Shown piece by piece: positions 18,097 to 27,200 of a DNA stretch of 64,000 nt (the first letter of the stretch is position 1; each line of letters starts with the position of its first letter). Under the pieces are notes generated by a model, which worked only from the letters and a program-made list of their open reading frames with translations, was not told the DNA's origin and did no database searches. Made by a program: the position numbers and the translations under genes. The stretch spans positions 620,001 to 684,000 of the forward strand of contig OZ243976.1 in NCBI GenBank assembly GCA_965214795.1, written 5' to 3'. Source of the stretch: JAJDXW01 sp965214795. GTDB taxonomy: Bacteria > Pseudomonadota > Gammaproteobacteria > HK1.

Positions 18097-19203
18097 ATGA
18101 AGATCAAGGCTGCGGTTCTCTACGAACCCAATACCCCGCTGGTCGTCGAGACCCTCGATCTCGACGAGCCGCGGGACGGCGAGGTGCTGGTGCGTATCGC
18201 CTCGTCGGGGGTCTGCTACTCCGACTACCACGTGATGAAGGGCGAGTGGACGATGCCGCTCCCCATGGTCCTTGGCCACGAGGCGGCCGGGTTGGTGGAG
18301 AAGGTCGGACCCGGCTGCACCCAGCTCAAGCCCGGGCAGCCGGTCATCCTCAACTTCCGGCCGAACTGCGGCTGGTGCGACCACTGCGTCGGCGGGCGGC
18401 CGGTCCTTTGCAACGGCGCGGACACCCCCCGCTGGTTCCTGTTCGACGGCACGGTGCGGCTGCACCGCAACGGCGAGGACATCCATCACTTCGCCCGCAT
18501 GGCCTCGTTCGCGGAGTACGCGGTGGTCCCTGAATCGGGAGCGGTGCCGGTGCGCGAGGACATGCCCCTCGACAAGGCGAGCCTCGTCGGCTGCTCGGTC
18601 ATGACCGGGGTCGGGGCGGTGGTGAACACGGCGAAGGTCGAGCCGGGGGCGAAGGTGGTGGTCATCGGCTGCGGCGGCGTCGGGCTCAACTGCGTGCAAG
18701 GCGCGAGGCTCGCCGGCGCGGAGCGGATCGTCGCGGTGGACACGAAGGCGAACAAGCTCGACTACGCGCGGACGTTCGGGGCGACGGACACCATCAACTC
18801 GTCGAACGCGACGAACGAGGAGGTCGTCGAACGCATCCAGGAGCTGACGAAAGGCGGGCCGGACTACGCCTTCGAGGCCATCGGCTACGGCCCCACCATC
18901 CTCCAGGCGTACGAGTGCACGCGCATGGGCGGCACCACGGTGGTGGTCGGCATGGCGCCCGAGAACGACGAGATCACCCTGAACGCCCTCTCCATCCCGC
19001 GCACCGAGAAGGTCATCATGGGGTGCTGGTACGGCTCGGCCAAGGCGTGGACCGACCTCCCCCGGATGTGCGACCTCTATCTCGCGGGGCGGCTCAACCT
19101 CGACGATCTCGTGAGCCGGAGCTACCCGCTCGAGGAGATCAACGAGGCCTACGACGCGCTCGGCGCGGGCGAGGTGGCACGGAGCATCATCGAGTACACG
19201 TAG
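18097..19203 (+). CDS. Zinc-dependent alcohol dehydrogenase (MDR)
   Basis: 368 residues; ATG at 18097 after GAGGAGGTTTC. Catalytic zinc ligands sit in SSGVCYSDYH and LGHEAAG. The structural zinc set is complete as CGWCDHCVGGRPVLC (C-x2-C-x2-C-x7-C). The Rossmann motif is VVIGCGGVGLNCVQGARLAG with VDTKANKL, indicating NAD(H). This is the class III-like / NDMA-type branch that oxidises alcohols or S-hydroxymethyl thiols. The gene ends before a 240-bp spacer and a small monooxygenase gene. Confidence 0.9.
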   Translation: MKIKAAVLYEPNTPLVVETLDLDEPRDGEVLVRIASSGVCYSDYHVMKGEWTMPLPMVLGHEAAGLVEKVGPGCTQLKPGQPVILNFRPNCGWCDHCVGGRPVLCNGADTPRWFLFDGTVRLHRNGEDIHHFARMASFAEYAVVPESGAVPVREDMPLDKASLVGCSVMTGVGAVVNTAKVEPGAKVVVIGCGGVGLNCVQGARLAGAERIVAVDTKANKLDYARTFGATDTINSSNATNEEVVERIQELTKGGPDYAFEAIGYGPTILQAYECTRMGGTTVVVGMAPENDEITLNALSIPRTEKVIMGCWYGSAKAWTDLPRMCDLYLAGRLNLDDLVSRSYPLEEINEAYDALGAGEVARSIIEYT

Positions 19204-19441
19204 CCCCGGGCGGCCCCGAGATCGATTCGTTCATTCCAAGGTGGACAACGAATTCAAGGAGTTGTGTCCACCGAGAGCTGCGTCCACTGACGAACGAGTG
19301 ATCCGAAGTCGGCGGCGACCGAAGAACCGGGCGCCGAATCAGGACGATACGCTCACCTGTGGTTGTCAAGGAAGGCCGAGAACGAATTTGCCCGGGGGCG
19401 GCCCGCCCTTACATTGACCTGAGCAACCGGGAGCAACTTCC

Positions 19442-19732
19442 ATGATCGTCATTCACGTCGACTATCGGGTGAAGCCCGAATGTGTGGAGGAGTTTCGAGA
19501 TCGGCTGCGGCGGCACGCGAAGAACTCCGTCGGTGAGCCGGGCTGCCTGACCTTCGACGTCGCCCAGGCCGACGACGACGCGGGCCGCTTCTTCATCTGG
19601 GAGATCTATACCGACGACGCGGCGGTGGAGTATCACCGGGAACAGGCGTCCCTCGCCGAGTTCGGCGAAGCGGCCGGGCCGATGACCCTCGCGCGCGAGG
19701 TCTCGATGGCGAAGCTCGTCACCGGGGACTGA
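19442..19732 (+). CDS. Putative quinol monooxygenase (ABM domain)
   Basis: 96 residues, a single antibiotic-biosynthesis-monooxygenase domain of the YgiN type. It starts MIVIHVDYRVKPECVEEFRD, with GEPGCLTFDVAQADDDAGRF, FIWEIYTDDAAVEYHREQ and a final strand. Such ferredoxin-like dimers oxidise quinols or other small aromatics without a cofactor, or act in breakdown of intermediates. It lies downstream of the alcohol dehydrogenase on the same strand. Confidence 0.8.
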   Translation: MIVIHVDYRVKPECVEEFRDRLRRHAKNSVGEPGCLTFDVAQADDDAGRFFIWEIYTDDAAVEYHREQASLAEFGEAAGPMTLAREVSMAKLVTGD

Positions 19733-19744
19733 CTCAGTCTCGTC

Positions 19745-19975
19745 GGAACCTTCCGAACCTGCGTCGGGTTGTCGGCCGGATGTCCCCTGGGGTCGCGCCG
19801 GATGGTCTCCGGAAGTCTGCGGGACTTCTGTCGAATCTGCGCCGGATGGTCGTTGGACACGCCCCGGATGCCCGCCGGAACTGCGCAGGGTTTCGGCCGG
19901 ATTCGCCCCGCGGGTCCGCCGAATTCCCGGCCGGATTCGTGCCGGGCTTCCGCCGGGTCCGCGTCAGTCGGCCGG
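19745..19975. repeat. Degenerate GCCGGAT-rich repeat tract
   Basis: GCCGGAT and related words (GCCGGATG, CCGGAATT) recur about every 15-40 bases in the 270-bp spacer before mntA. No gene is recognisable in it. Confidence 0.5.
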
Positions 19976-20003
19976 CCGACGCGGCCCGACGGCGAGCGCA
20001 GCG

Positions 20004-20441
20004 ATGCAGGCGGTGAATGAGGCGGCGGCCAGCGGGCGGCCGGACGCCGATCTCGGTGGGAGTATTCGAGACGCGCTCGCGGAGGCGCCGTGCGCGGCCT
20101 TTGCCATCGTGTTCGGGTCGATGGCTCGCGGGACCTCGCATGCCGGCAGCGATCTCGACATTGCGCTCGGATTCACGGGCCGGCGCCGGCCAACCGCGCG
20201 GGAGATCGGCGCCATCGTCTCCGGCCTCGAGGCGGCGACAGGGCACACCGTCGATTTCCTCGATCTGGACCGCGCACCCCCTGGCGTGGCGTACCGGGTG
20301 TACCGCGACGGCAGGGAGGTGTGGGTACGCGATCGGGCAGCTCTCGTCGCGCGCAAGGCGAGAGCGATCCTCGAGTACCTCGACTTCGAGCCGTTGGAGC
20401 GTGCGTTCAGCGAAGCGGTGCTGTCGAGAAAGTGCCGATGA
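20004..20441 (+). CDS. mntA: MntA-type nucleotidyltransferase antitoxin
   Basis: 145 residues. The minimal nucleotidyltransferase signature is FGSMARGTSHAGSDLDIAL, with Gly38-Ser39 and catalytic Asp50 and Asp52. The acidic strand HTVDFLDLDRA follows. In known MntA/HepT pairs this enzyme adds AMP groups to a tyrosine of the HEPN toxin and so silences it. The stop codon overlaps the start of the HEPN gene by four bases (ATGA), which supports one translational unit. Confidence 0.87.
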   Translation: MQAVNEAAASGRPDADLGGSIRDALAEAPCAAFAIVFGSMARGTSHAGSDLDIALGFTGRRRPTAREIGAIVSGLEAATGHTVDFLDLDRAPPGVAYRVYRDGREVWVRDRAALVARKARAILEYLDFEPLERAFSEAVLSRKCR

Positions 20442-20977
20442 TCGACCGCCCGGTCGTCGCACGAGGAATCGCCGCGGTGCTCGACGCCGCTACGCGGATC
20501 CGGGAGATGCTGCCGGCCGAGCCCGAGGACCTTGCCGCGGACCGAACCAGTCGTGAGGTGGTCGTCCTCAACCTCTTTGTCGCCATCCAGGAATGTGTTT
20601 CCCTGGCGACGCACTGGCTCGCGGACGAGGGCCGGAGGGTCCCCGCCACCTATGCGGAGGTATTCCGCGCGTTGGCGGAGCACCACGTCATCGATCCCGG
20701 ACTCGCTTCCCGAATGGCGGCCGCGGCGGGACTCCGGAACCTGATCGCGCACCGCTATGGCGACCTGGACTGGGAACGGGTGCACGACATCGGCGCACAC
20801 CACCTTTCCGATCTCCTCGAGTTTTGCGAAGCGCTCCGCCGGTCGTTGCCTGAGGAGGCGGAGGCCGGGACAGAGCCAGAGGCCGTGGCGGAACCGGAAC
20901 CAAGGCCAAAGCCGGAAGCGGGAGCAGGGGCAGGGGCGGAACCAGCGGCCGGGCCCGGCCGCGGCAGTGGCGAATGA
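20438..20977 (+). CDS. hepT: HepT-type HEPN ribonuclease toxin with low-complexity tail
   Basis: 179 residues from the ATG at 20438. A DUF86/HEPN helical bundle covers residues 1-140, with the RNase motif R-x4-H in GLRNLIAHRYGDLDW (Arg100, His105) and Tyr107, the residue AMPylated in HepT relatives. It would cleave RNA when released from MntA. The last 35 residues are an imperfect Glu/Pro/Ala repeat (EAVAEPEPRPKPEAGAGAG) not seen in the family, encoded by a purine-rich tract that runs into the next gene. Confidence 0.87.
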   Translation: MIDRPVVARGIAAVLDAATRIREMLPAEPEDLAADRTSREVVVLNLFVAIQECVSLATHWLADEGRRVPATYAEVFRALAEHHVIDPGLASRMAAAAGLRNLIAHRYGDLDWERVHDIGAHHLSDLLEFCEALRRSLPEEAEAGTEPEAVAEPEPRPKPEAGAGAGAEPAAGPGRGSGE

Positions 20978-20990
20978 AGGGGCCGGACGC

Positions 20991-21776
20991 ATGCGAGTCC
21001 TGAGCTGGAACTTGAACGGCATCCGCGCCTGCACGAAGCGCGGGTTCGCGGGCTTCCTCGACCGGTGCGGGGCGGACGTGCTCGGCGTGCAGGAGGTGCG
21101 GGCACTCCCGGACCAGATCCCGGCCGAGACGCGCGCCCCGGCCGGCTGGCACGTGGTGTTCTCCCCGGCCGAGCGCTTGGGGTACAGCGGGGTCGGGCTC
21201 TACGCGCGAATCGAGCCGGAGCGGATCGAGACCTCACTCGAGGAACCACGCTTCGACATCGAGGGGCGGTTCGTCGCCGCGCACTTCCGGACCGGCCGAG
21301 GGCCGTTCGCGGTCATCAACTGCTACTTCCCCAAGGGGAGCGGCAAGGACCGCGACAACAGCCGGGTGCCCTACAAGCTCGATTTCTATGGCGCGGTTTT
21401 CGAGCGGGTGGAGCGCCTGCGCCGCCAGTATCCGGTGCTCGTCATCGGCGACTACAACACCGCGCACCGAGAGATCGACCTCGCCCGCCCCAAGGCGAAC
21501 GTCAAGAACAGCGGTTTCCTCCCCGAGGAGCGGGAGGAGCTCGACCGCTGGCTCGAAGTGGGCTGGATCGACACCTTCCGCGCCCTGCACCCCGACGAGC
21601 CGGACCACTACTCGTGGTGGGCGCAGCGCGGCGGCGCCCGCGCCCGCAACGTCGGATGGCGGATCGACTACGTGCTCGCCTCGCCAGAGGCCATGGAGCG
21701 GGTGCAGGACGCCTTCATCTGGCCGGACGAGTACGGCTCCGACCACTGCCCGGTCGGCGTCGATATCGATCTTTAG
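20991..21776 (+). CDS. xth: Exodeoxyribonuclease III
   Basis: 261 residues starting MRVLSWNLNGIRACTKRGF. Motifs of the Xth/ApeI family are present: the metal-binding Glu in LGVQEVRAL, the catalytic Asp and Asn in VIGDYNTAH, the WRIDYVLAS segment, and the final SDHCPVGVDIDL with the Asp-His pair. It cleaves DNA 5' to abasic sites and removes 3' blocking groups, complementing the Fpg-type glycosylase at 15531. It begins 13 bases after hepT. A copy of its last about 180 bp is found in the mosaic pseudogene at 30666-30845. Confidence 0.92.
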   Translation: MRVLSWNLNGIRACTKRGFAGFLDRCGADVLGVQEVRALPDQIPAETRAPAGWHVVFSPAERLGYSGVGLYARIEPERIETSLEEPRFDIEGRFVAAHFRTGRGPFAVINCYFPKGSGKDRDNSRVPYKLDFYGAVFERVERLRRQYPVLVIGDYNTAHREIDLARPKANVKNSGFLPEEREELDRWLEVGWIDTFRALHPDEPDHYSWWAQRGGARARNVGWRIDYVLASPEAMERVQDAFIWPDEYGSDHCPVGVDIDL

Positions 21777-21884
21777 CCCGAAAAAATCACCGACTTTCGT
21801 CGCGAGGGGGCCAAGATGCCCCACGATCTCATGGAGGAACGGGCCGCACGGACCGAAAGAGCGCGTGCGCGCTGCCGAGGCGTA

Positions 21885-22024
21885 GTCGACACTCATAGGT
21901 AGGTACTTAAGCTGATTGATTAGGACTGAACCGGTCATAACAGCCTGCGACCGGCACCTGACATGCCCCACGGTCTGGATTTCCCGGTCTGAACGGCTTA
22001 AGTACCTACGCATGAGTCGACACT
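21885..22024. repeat. 140-bp element with 28-bp inverted ends (MITE-like)
   Basis: GTCGACACTCATAGGTAGGT, then ACTTAAGC, at 21885-21912 matches in inverted orientation GCTTAAGTACCTACGCATGA, then GTCGACAC, at 21996-22023. The interior has no gene. It lies in the 670-bp spacer after xth. Confidence 0.7.
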
Positions 22025-22203
22025 AGGAGCCTGCGCCGTGGAACACTTCCGAAGGGTTCTGGTGGAGATTCCTCCCAAAAATATCGAAAAGTGATGAATA
22101 GATCGGTTCATGTGTTTCAATCATCCCTACTTTAACCCCGTCTTGCCCTGTTATTCCTATGGTGTGAGGATCTCTTCGGAAAAAATTTCTACGGCGCAGA
22201 CTC

Positions 22204-22278
22204 CTGGCGCGTGCGCGCTGTCGAGGCGGCTTGAGGGAGTACGTCCCGCTACCGCGAGCGGATTGGTGGCCGCAGCAG
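22204..22278 (+). repeat. Dispersed repeat family C
   Basis: GGCGCGTGCGCGCTGTCGAG through GCAGCAGA. An inverted copy is at 30122-30197, and a short partial copy (GCGCGTGCGCGCTGCCGAGG) lies at 21861-21880. Confidence 0.65.
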
Positions 22279-22447
22279 AGCCGAAACCATTCCGACCTCC
22301 CCCGACGGCTGACCGGACAAGCGGAAGCGCGTTGACCTGGGACCGTGGTCACGACGCTCCCTGCGCTGGAGCCCCTTCGTCGCAGGGCGTGTCGAGTACA
22401 CTTGGGACCCGACCCCGCGAACGAATGTGTCGCCGGAGGACGCACCA

Positions 22448-22846
22448 ATGGAAGCCCGGGTCAAGCACCTCGAATTCATCCAGGGTGTCGTCAACCGGCT
22501 CGCGTCCGACTCGTTCCGGATCAAGGGCTGGGCCGTGGTTCTGGTCGCCGCTCTGTTCGTGGTGCTGGCGCGGGATGGCCGCATCGAATCCGCTTCCATC
22601 GGTCTGGTCCCGGTGATCATCTTCTGGGGGCTCGACGGCTACTTCCTGTGGCGGGAGCGCCTGTTCCGCGCGCTGTACGATCACGTCCGGAGCATGGAGG
22701 AAACCGACATCGACTTCTCGATGGACATCAACGGATTCAGGACGGGTCGGACGCGCTCCTGGTTGGGCGCGACGTTCTCGCGAACGCTGGTTTTCTTCTA
22801 CGGCGCGCTGGCCGTCGCTGTCGGCATCGTCATCGTTTCCAACTGA
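22448..22846 (+). CDS. Small membrane protein, paralogue of 39735-40133
   Basis: 132 residues from the ATG at 22448, which follows GGAGGACGCACC. It starts with an amphipathic helix (EARVKHLEFIQGVVNRLASD), followed by two hydrophobic segments (WAVVLVAALFVVLA and VPVIIFWGLDGYFLW), a conserved RLFRALYDHVRSMEETDIDF segment and a final membrane helix. It is about 75% identical by eye to the protein at 39735 inside the DISARM island. Small proteins of this layout are common, unnamed, and recall SLATT-type 2TM effectors of defence loci, but the resemblance is only in architecture. Confidence 0.75.
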   Translation: MEARVKHLEFIQGVVNRLASDSFRIKGWAVVLVAALFVVLARDGRIESASIGLVPVIIFWGLDGYFLWRERLFRALYDHVRSMEETDIDFSMDINGFRTGRTRSWLGATFSRTLVFFYGALAVAVGIVIVSN

Positions 22847-22904
22847 CCGCCCAGGTTATGGATGAGGGCGCCCGCCGCGCGCCGGTGCACGGGAGGCTCC
22901 GACG

Positions 22905-23666
22905 GTGAACCTTTCGTCCAGGGAATCGGGGATCGTCTTTCGGATCATGGCCGAACTCTCGTACGGCCACGGCTCCCGAGAGCTCCGCGAACGGGTCGGG
23001 CCGTTGCTCCTGTGGCTCCTCGATGCCCAGTTCTTCGCTTCCTACATCTGGTCCGACCGCTCCGGCACGTTCGAGGAGCGGGTCGCCGTCAACATGACGG
23101 ACGAGAACCTGCGCACCTACGAGTCCCACTACCAGTTCTGCGATCCGATTACCCCCGTTCTGCAACGCCGGCGCCGCGCGACCGCCGTTGCCGAGATCAT
23201 CTCCCGGCCACGTCTCGAGCGTACCGAGTTCTTCAACGACTTCCTGGCCCGGGACGGCCTGCATTTCGGGGTGAACTTCTACGCCTACGCGGGCGGGCTC
23301 AATATCGGGGACCTCCGGATCTGGCGGGCGCGCAGCCGGGAGGACTTCTCGCGCCGCGAGATCGAGATCCTGGACGCGATCGGCCCCGCCTTCACCAACG
23401 CGATGCGAACCGCGCTTGCCCGCGAAGGGCACGACCGCGGGGTTCTCCTGCTTCTGGACGCCCTCGACCGCGTGCAGGCGCGTCCGAAGCTCACCCATCG
23501 CGAGAAGGAAATCGCGATGGCCGCCCTCCTCGGGAAGTCCGACCGCCAGATCGCCGACGACTGCGGGATCGCCTGCACCACCGTGCGGACCCACCTCCGG
23601 CACGTCTTCGAGAAGCTGGGGGTGTCCGGCCGGAACCAGCTCTTCCGGCGCCTTGCCCTGCACTAA
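22905..23666 (+). CDS. LuxR-family transcriptional regulator
   Basis: 253 residues with a GTG start after GGGAGGCTCCGACG. The N-terminal two thirds form a sensor-like domain (FFASYIWSDRSGTFEERVAVN, YESHYQFCDPITPVLQ). The last about 65 residues are a LuxR/GerE helix-turn-helix: LTHREKEIAMAALLGKSDRQ, then IADDCGIACTTVRTHLRHVF and EKLGVSGRNQL. It converges on the liv-type transport operon encoded on the opposite strand and may regulate it, though this is only positional. Confidence 0.85.
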   Translation: MNLSSRESGIVFRIMAELSYGHGSRELRERVGPLLLWLLDAQFFASYIWSDRSGTFEERVAVNMTDENLRTYESHYQFCDPITPVLQRRRRATAVAEIISRPRLERTEFFNDFLARDGLHFGVNFYAYAGGLNIGDLRIWRARSREDFSRREIEILDAIGPAFTNAMRTALAREGHDRGVLLLLDALDRVQARPKLTHREKEIAMAALLGKSDRQIADDCGIACTTVRTHLRHVFEKLGVSGRNQLFRRLALH

Positions 23667-23707
23667 CCCGGAAGAATCAACGGCTTCCCGCGAGAGCACC
23701 CGCCCGA

Positions 23708-24403
23708 TCAGATCCGGAGCCTTTCCAGAAGGGCGGTCCGAAGGCCCGGGCCGTTCCACGCTTCGAAGGTGCACGCGCCGCGGTCGAGCAGGTAGGCGCG
23801 GTCGGCCACCTCTTCGATGAGGTTGAGGTTCTGTTCCACGACCAGGAAGCTGCGCCCACCCGCAGCCGCGTCCCGGATGGCCCCGGCCATGCGGGCGATG
23901 TTCTCGGCCTGCACGCCTTCGGTCGGTTCGTCGAGGATGACGAGCTCGGTGTCCTCGCCGAGAGCGCGACAGAAGGAGAGGAGCTTCTTCTCGCCGCCGG
24001 AGAGGGTGCCGCTCCGCTGCGCGCGGCGCTCGTACAGAACGGGAAAGAGGCCGAACAGCGGCTCGTAGCGGTCGAGAGAACGGCTGTCGTACTGGAGGGT
24101 GAGGTTCTCCGCGACGGTCAGCTCGTTGAAGACGATGGCTTCCTGTGGCGCATACCCCAGCCCCAGGTGGCGCCGGCGGTGACCGGGGATCGCGCCCAGG
24201 TCGCGGCCGCGGAAGGACACGCGGCCCGCCCGTATCGGGAGATGCCCGGCCAGGAGCTTCACGAGGGTCGACTTGCCGACTCCGTTCCGGCCGGTGACAA
24301 AGGCGATCTCGCCCGAAGCGATGGCGGCCGAGAAGTCTTGGATCACGGTGATGTCCCCGTAGCCGCCGCGAAGCCCATCGATCGACAGAAGAGCGGCGCT
24401 CAC
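23708..24403 (-). CDS. livF: ABC transporter ATP-binding protein (LivF type)
   Basis: 231 residues. Walker A is TGRNGVGKSTLVKLLAG, the Q-loop is YAPQEAIVF, the signature LSGGEKKLLSFCRAL, Walker B ELVILDEPTEGVQ, and the H-loop is VVEQNLNLI. This is the LivF-like ATPase of a branched-chain amino acid/amide importer. Its start overlaps the stop of the upstream permease-ATPase fusion by four bases. Confidence 0.9.
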   Translation of the reverse strand: MSAALLSIDGLRGGYGDITVIQDFSAAIASGEIAFVTGRNGVGKSTLVKLLAGHLPIRAGRVSFRGRDLGAIPGHRRRHLGLGYAPQEAIVFNELTVAENLTLQYDSRSLDRYEPLFGLFPVLYERRAQRSGTLSGGEKKLLSFCRALGEDTELVILDEPTEGVQAENIARMAGAIRDAAAGGRSFLVVEQNLNLIEEVADRAYLLDRGACTFEAWNGPGLRTALLERLRI

Positions 24404-26199
24404 CCCTTGCTGCCCCCGGCATAGACCGTCTGCACCGCCGGGTCGCTGCGGACCTCGTCCATGGTCCCGCTCGCGAGCAGACGGCCCTGGTGCAGCACGA
24501 GGACGCGGTTCGAAAGGCGTTCGACCACCTGCATGTCATGCTCGACGATGATGCACGTCGCTCCGATCTCGGCGGTCAGCTCCGCGATCGCATCCGTCAT
24601 CCGCACCGTCTCTTCGACAGACAGCCCCGCACACGGCTCGTCCAGCAGAACCAGGTCGGGCTCGGCGAGCATGGTGAGGGCGAAATCGAGCATCTGCCGC
24701 TCCCCCACCGAGAGGGATCCGGCCGGCTGTCCGGATTCGGAAAGGAACGCAAAGCGCCCCTCGAGCCTTCCGAGCAGCACGGTACGCCAGCGATAGGGCG
24801 CCATGCTCAAGTGATCGACCAGCCGGAGCCGATTCGCCCAGAGCGCGATGTCCACGTTCCGAGCGATGGTGAGATCGGGAAAGATCGAGGGCACCTGGGA
24901 CTTCCGACCAATCCCGCGCGCGGCCGTGCCGTGGACCCGCTCGCCTGCGAGGGATCGCCCGGCCCAGCGGATGTCGCCGGCCGCGAGGGGAAGCGTTCCG
25001 GTGAGCGCGTTCAGGGCCGAGGTCTTGCCCGCGCCGTTCGGCCCGATGAGGCAGTGGATGGCCTTCGTATCGACCTCGAAGCTGAGGCCCTTGAGGATCT
25101 CGACCGATCCGACCGTCACGTCGACCGCATCGAAGCGCAGCCTCGGGGCCGGTTTCTCGACCGGAGAGGGGAGGGTGACGCCTCGTTGGCGGACGCGCTC
25201 CCCCGAGGCACCCGGTGTGCGCGAGGTGCCCCGCGTGCCCGATGTGCCCCGTGCACCCCGTGTGCTCACGGCGCGGGCGGCCGCCCCCCGGAGCATTCCC
25301 GCCACCCCATCCGGCCAGCGGAGCACCACCGCCACGAAGACGAGCGCGACCACGACCTCCCAGTAGAGGAATGCGTCGCGAAGGCCCGAGGCGAGGAAGC
25401 CGATGGCGACCGTCCCGAGGACCGGTCCCGCGAGGCTTCTCCGCCCCCCGACCGCGGTCCAGATCACGAGCTCCGCCGACAACAGGAACCCGACCGCCTG
25501 CGGGGTGACGATGCCCTGGTGGGGCGCGTACAGGGCGCCGGCGAGGCCCGCCACCCCGGCACTCACCGCGAACGCCGCCGCCTTGAGGCGGCTCGTCCGG
25601 AAGCCGAAGAACTGGAGGCGTTCCTCGTTCTGGGCGACTGCGGCCAGGAGCTGTCCGAACGGCGACCGCCCGAGATGACCGATCACCGCCGTGGTCACCG
25701 CGAGCGCGGCCACGATCACGAAGTAGAGATGCTCGAAGGGGTCGATCCCGGCGACCGCGGGGATCCCGGTCATTCCGTTGAAGCCTCCTGTCACCTCGAC
25801 CAGGGAGTTCGCGAGCTGGAAGCCGAGCATCGCGAGCGCAAGCGTGATGAGGGAGAAGTAGGGGCCGGAGCCAACCTGTCGGTGGAAGACGAGGGTGCCG
25901 ACCGCACCCGCGAGCAGGGCCGGGACCAGGCAGGCGCCGGCGAGAACGGGGACGAGCAGCCACGCGTCACCTCCGAAGGACTTGAGTCCCGCGCCGGCGA
26001 GATACGCCCCGATCCCGAAGAAGAGGGCCTGGCCGAGAGGGAGAAAGCCGGCTCGCCCCCAGCACAGCGCGATCCCCTGTCCGACCATCCCGTAGAGCAG
26101 GTAGAGCCCAAGCTCGTAGGCGGTGAAGCTCGACCAGACGAACGGGACGAGCGCGAGGCCGAGAAAGACGGCGAGGCTAACCCCGAGAGTAGAGCCCAT
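24400..26199 (-). CDS. Fused LivM permease and LivG ATPase
   Basis: 599 residues. Residues 1 to about 310 form a LivM-type permease (GLYLLYGMVGQGIALCWGRA, GGFNGMTGIPAV, AVGGRRSLAGPVLGT). Residues about 355-599 form a LivG-type ATPase with Walker A IGPNGAGKTSALNAL, signature LSVGERQMLDFAL and Walker B LVLLDEPCAGLS. The two are joined by a low-complexity linker (RGARGTSGTRGTSRTPGASG) encoded by degenerate 9-12 bp repeats. LivM-LivG fusions occur naturally in this transporter class. It overlaps livH by 23 bases and livF by four, so the operon is tightly packed. Confidence 0.9.
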   Translation of the reverse strand: MGSTLGVSLAVFLGLALVPFVWSSFTAYELGLYLLYGMVGQGIALCWGRAGFLPLGQALFFGIGAYLAGAGLKSFGGDAWLLVPVLAGACLVPALLAGAVGTLVFHRQVGSGPYFSLITLALAMLGFQLANSLVEVTGGFNGMTGIPAVAGIDPFEHLYFVIVAALAVTTAVIGHLGRSPFGQLLAAVAQNEERLQFFGFRTSRLKAAAFAVSAGVAGLAGALYAPHQGIVTPQAVGFLLSAELVIWTAVGGRRSLAGPVLGTVAIGFLASGLRDAFLYWEVVVALVFVAVVLRWPDGVAGMLRGAAARAVSTRGARGTSGTRGTSRTPGASGERVRQRGVTLPSPVEKPAPRLRFDAVDVTVGSVEILKGLSFEVDTKAIHCLIGPNGAGKTSALNALTGTLPLAAGDIRWAGRSLAGERVHGTAARGIGRKSQVPSIFPDLTIARNVDIALWANRLRLVDHLSMAPYRWRTVLLGRLEGRFAFLSESGQPAGSLSVGERQMLDFALTMLAEPDLVLLDEPCAGLSVEETVRMTDAIAELTAEIGATCIIVEHDMQVVERLSNRVLVLHQGRLLASGTMDEVRSDPAVQTVYAGGSKG

Positions 26200-27028
26200 G
26201 GGGCCTCAGCCAGAGGAACACGATGGAGATCGCCAGCACCCCGAGATAGCCCGCCGTCTTGTCGAAGACGGCGGAGAGGACGGTGTCGGTGCCGCTGATG
26301 GCGGCCGAGCCGAGGAGCATGCCTTCCAGGGTGCCGAGCCCGCCGACGACCAAAATGAAGAACGAGGAGAGCAGGTAGTCGAGGCCCATGTAGGGCTCGA
26401 CCCGCACGAGGGGCGCGAGGAGAGCCCCCGCGAGCCCGGCCGTCGTGACCCCGAAGACGAAGGTCCGGCGGGCGAGGCGGGCGGTGTCGATTCCGACCGC
26501 CGCGGCGAGCGGCGGATTGGCCACCATCGCCTTGATGCGCGCACCGGTGTTGCTCCGCCGGTACCAGAGCGCAAGGCCGGCGAAGAGGACGACGACGAAG
26601 CCGAACAGGACGAGCCGGTATGCCGGGTACTCGATCCCCCGGAGATCGACCGTGCCGGGGAGCATCTGGCCGACGCTCCTGTACTCGCGGCCGAAGATCA
26701 CCTCGATCGCCTCTCGGAGGAGGATCGCGAGCCCCCAGGTGGCGAGGAACGTATCGAAGGGCCGGCGATAGAGGTGGCGGATGACGAGCCATTCCACCAG
26801 AGCGCCAGCCGCCGCCGAGACCGCGATTGCCAAGGGTATGGAGAGCGGGAGCGGCAGGCCCGCCGCCTGCACCGCCACCGCGCTGTAGGCGCCCAGCATC
26901 ACGAACTCGCCGTGGGCCATGTTCATGACGCCGAGGAGGCCGAACACCACCGCGAGCCCCAGGACCACGAGCCCGAGGATCGCGGTGATGTAGAGGTAGT
27001 TCAGACCGTACGTGCCGAGAAGCTCCAC
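26177..27028 (-). CDS. livH: Branched-chain-type ABC permease (LivH)
   Basis: 283 residues, mostly membrane-spanning. LivH family blocks are VFGLLGVMNMAHGEFVMLGAY near residue 35, LATWGLAILLREAIEVIFG, IKAMVANPPLAAAVGIDTAR and GGLGTLEGMLLGSA. It is the second membrane subunit of the importer encoded by 23708-28367. About 170 bp separate it from the binding-protein gene, and this gap holds a REP-like repeat. Confidence 0.9.
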   Translation of the reverse strand: MELLGTYGLNYLYITAILGLVVLGLAVVFGLLGVMNMAHGEFVMLGAYSAVAVQAAGLPLPLSIPLAIAVSAAAGALVEWLVIRHLYRRPFDTFLATWGLAILLREAIEVIFGREYRSVGQMLPGTVDLRGIEYPAYRLVLFGFVVVLFAGLALWYRRSNTGARIKAMVANPPLAAAVGIDTARLARRTFVFGVTTAGLAGALLAPLVRVEPYMGLDYLLSSFFILVVGGLGTLEGMLLGSAAISGTDTVLSAVFDKTAGYLGVLAISIVFLWLRPHGLYSRG

Positions 27029-27147
27029 GCGCCTCCCAACGAAGGCCGAGCGAGTTGCCCCGTACCTTACCTGCTTCCGTGCTTGCGGCTTTCGCTCGTT
27101 CGCGGTCGGAGCAGGGCCAAGGCCGTTTCACGCGGTAGAGCGGTAGA

Positions 27148-27175
27148 GCGGGTTGGCCGAAGGCGCGACCCGGCA
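27148..27175 (+). repeat. REP-like palindromic repeat
   Basis: GAGCGGGTTGGCCGAAGGCG then CGACCCGG, between the binding-protein gene and livH. In this position REP elements often stabilise the upstream mRNA and lower downstream expression. Confidence 0.6.
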
Positions 27176-27200
27176 TCGCACGGGGGCGCACGGCGCACGG

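Noticed and set aside
24490..26298. Plus-strand frame of about 600 codons opposite the LivM-LivG gene
   Set aside because: Antisense shadow of the ABC transporter; composition dominated by Arg, Glu, Gly and Pro.
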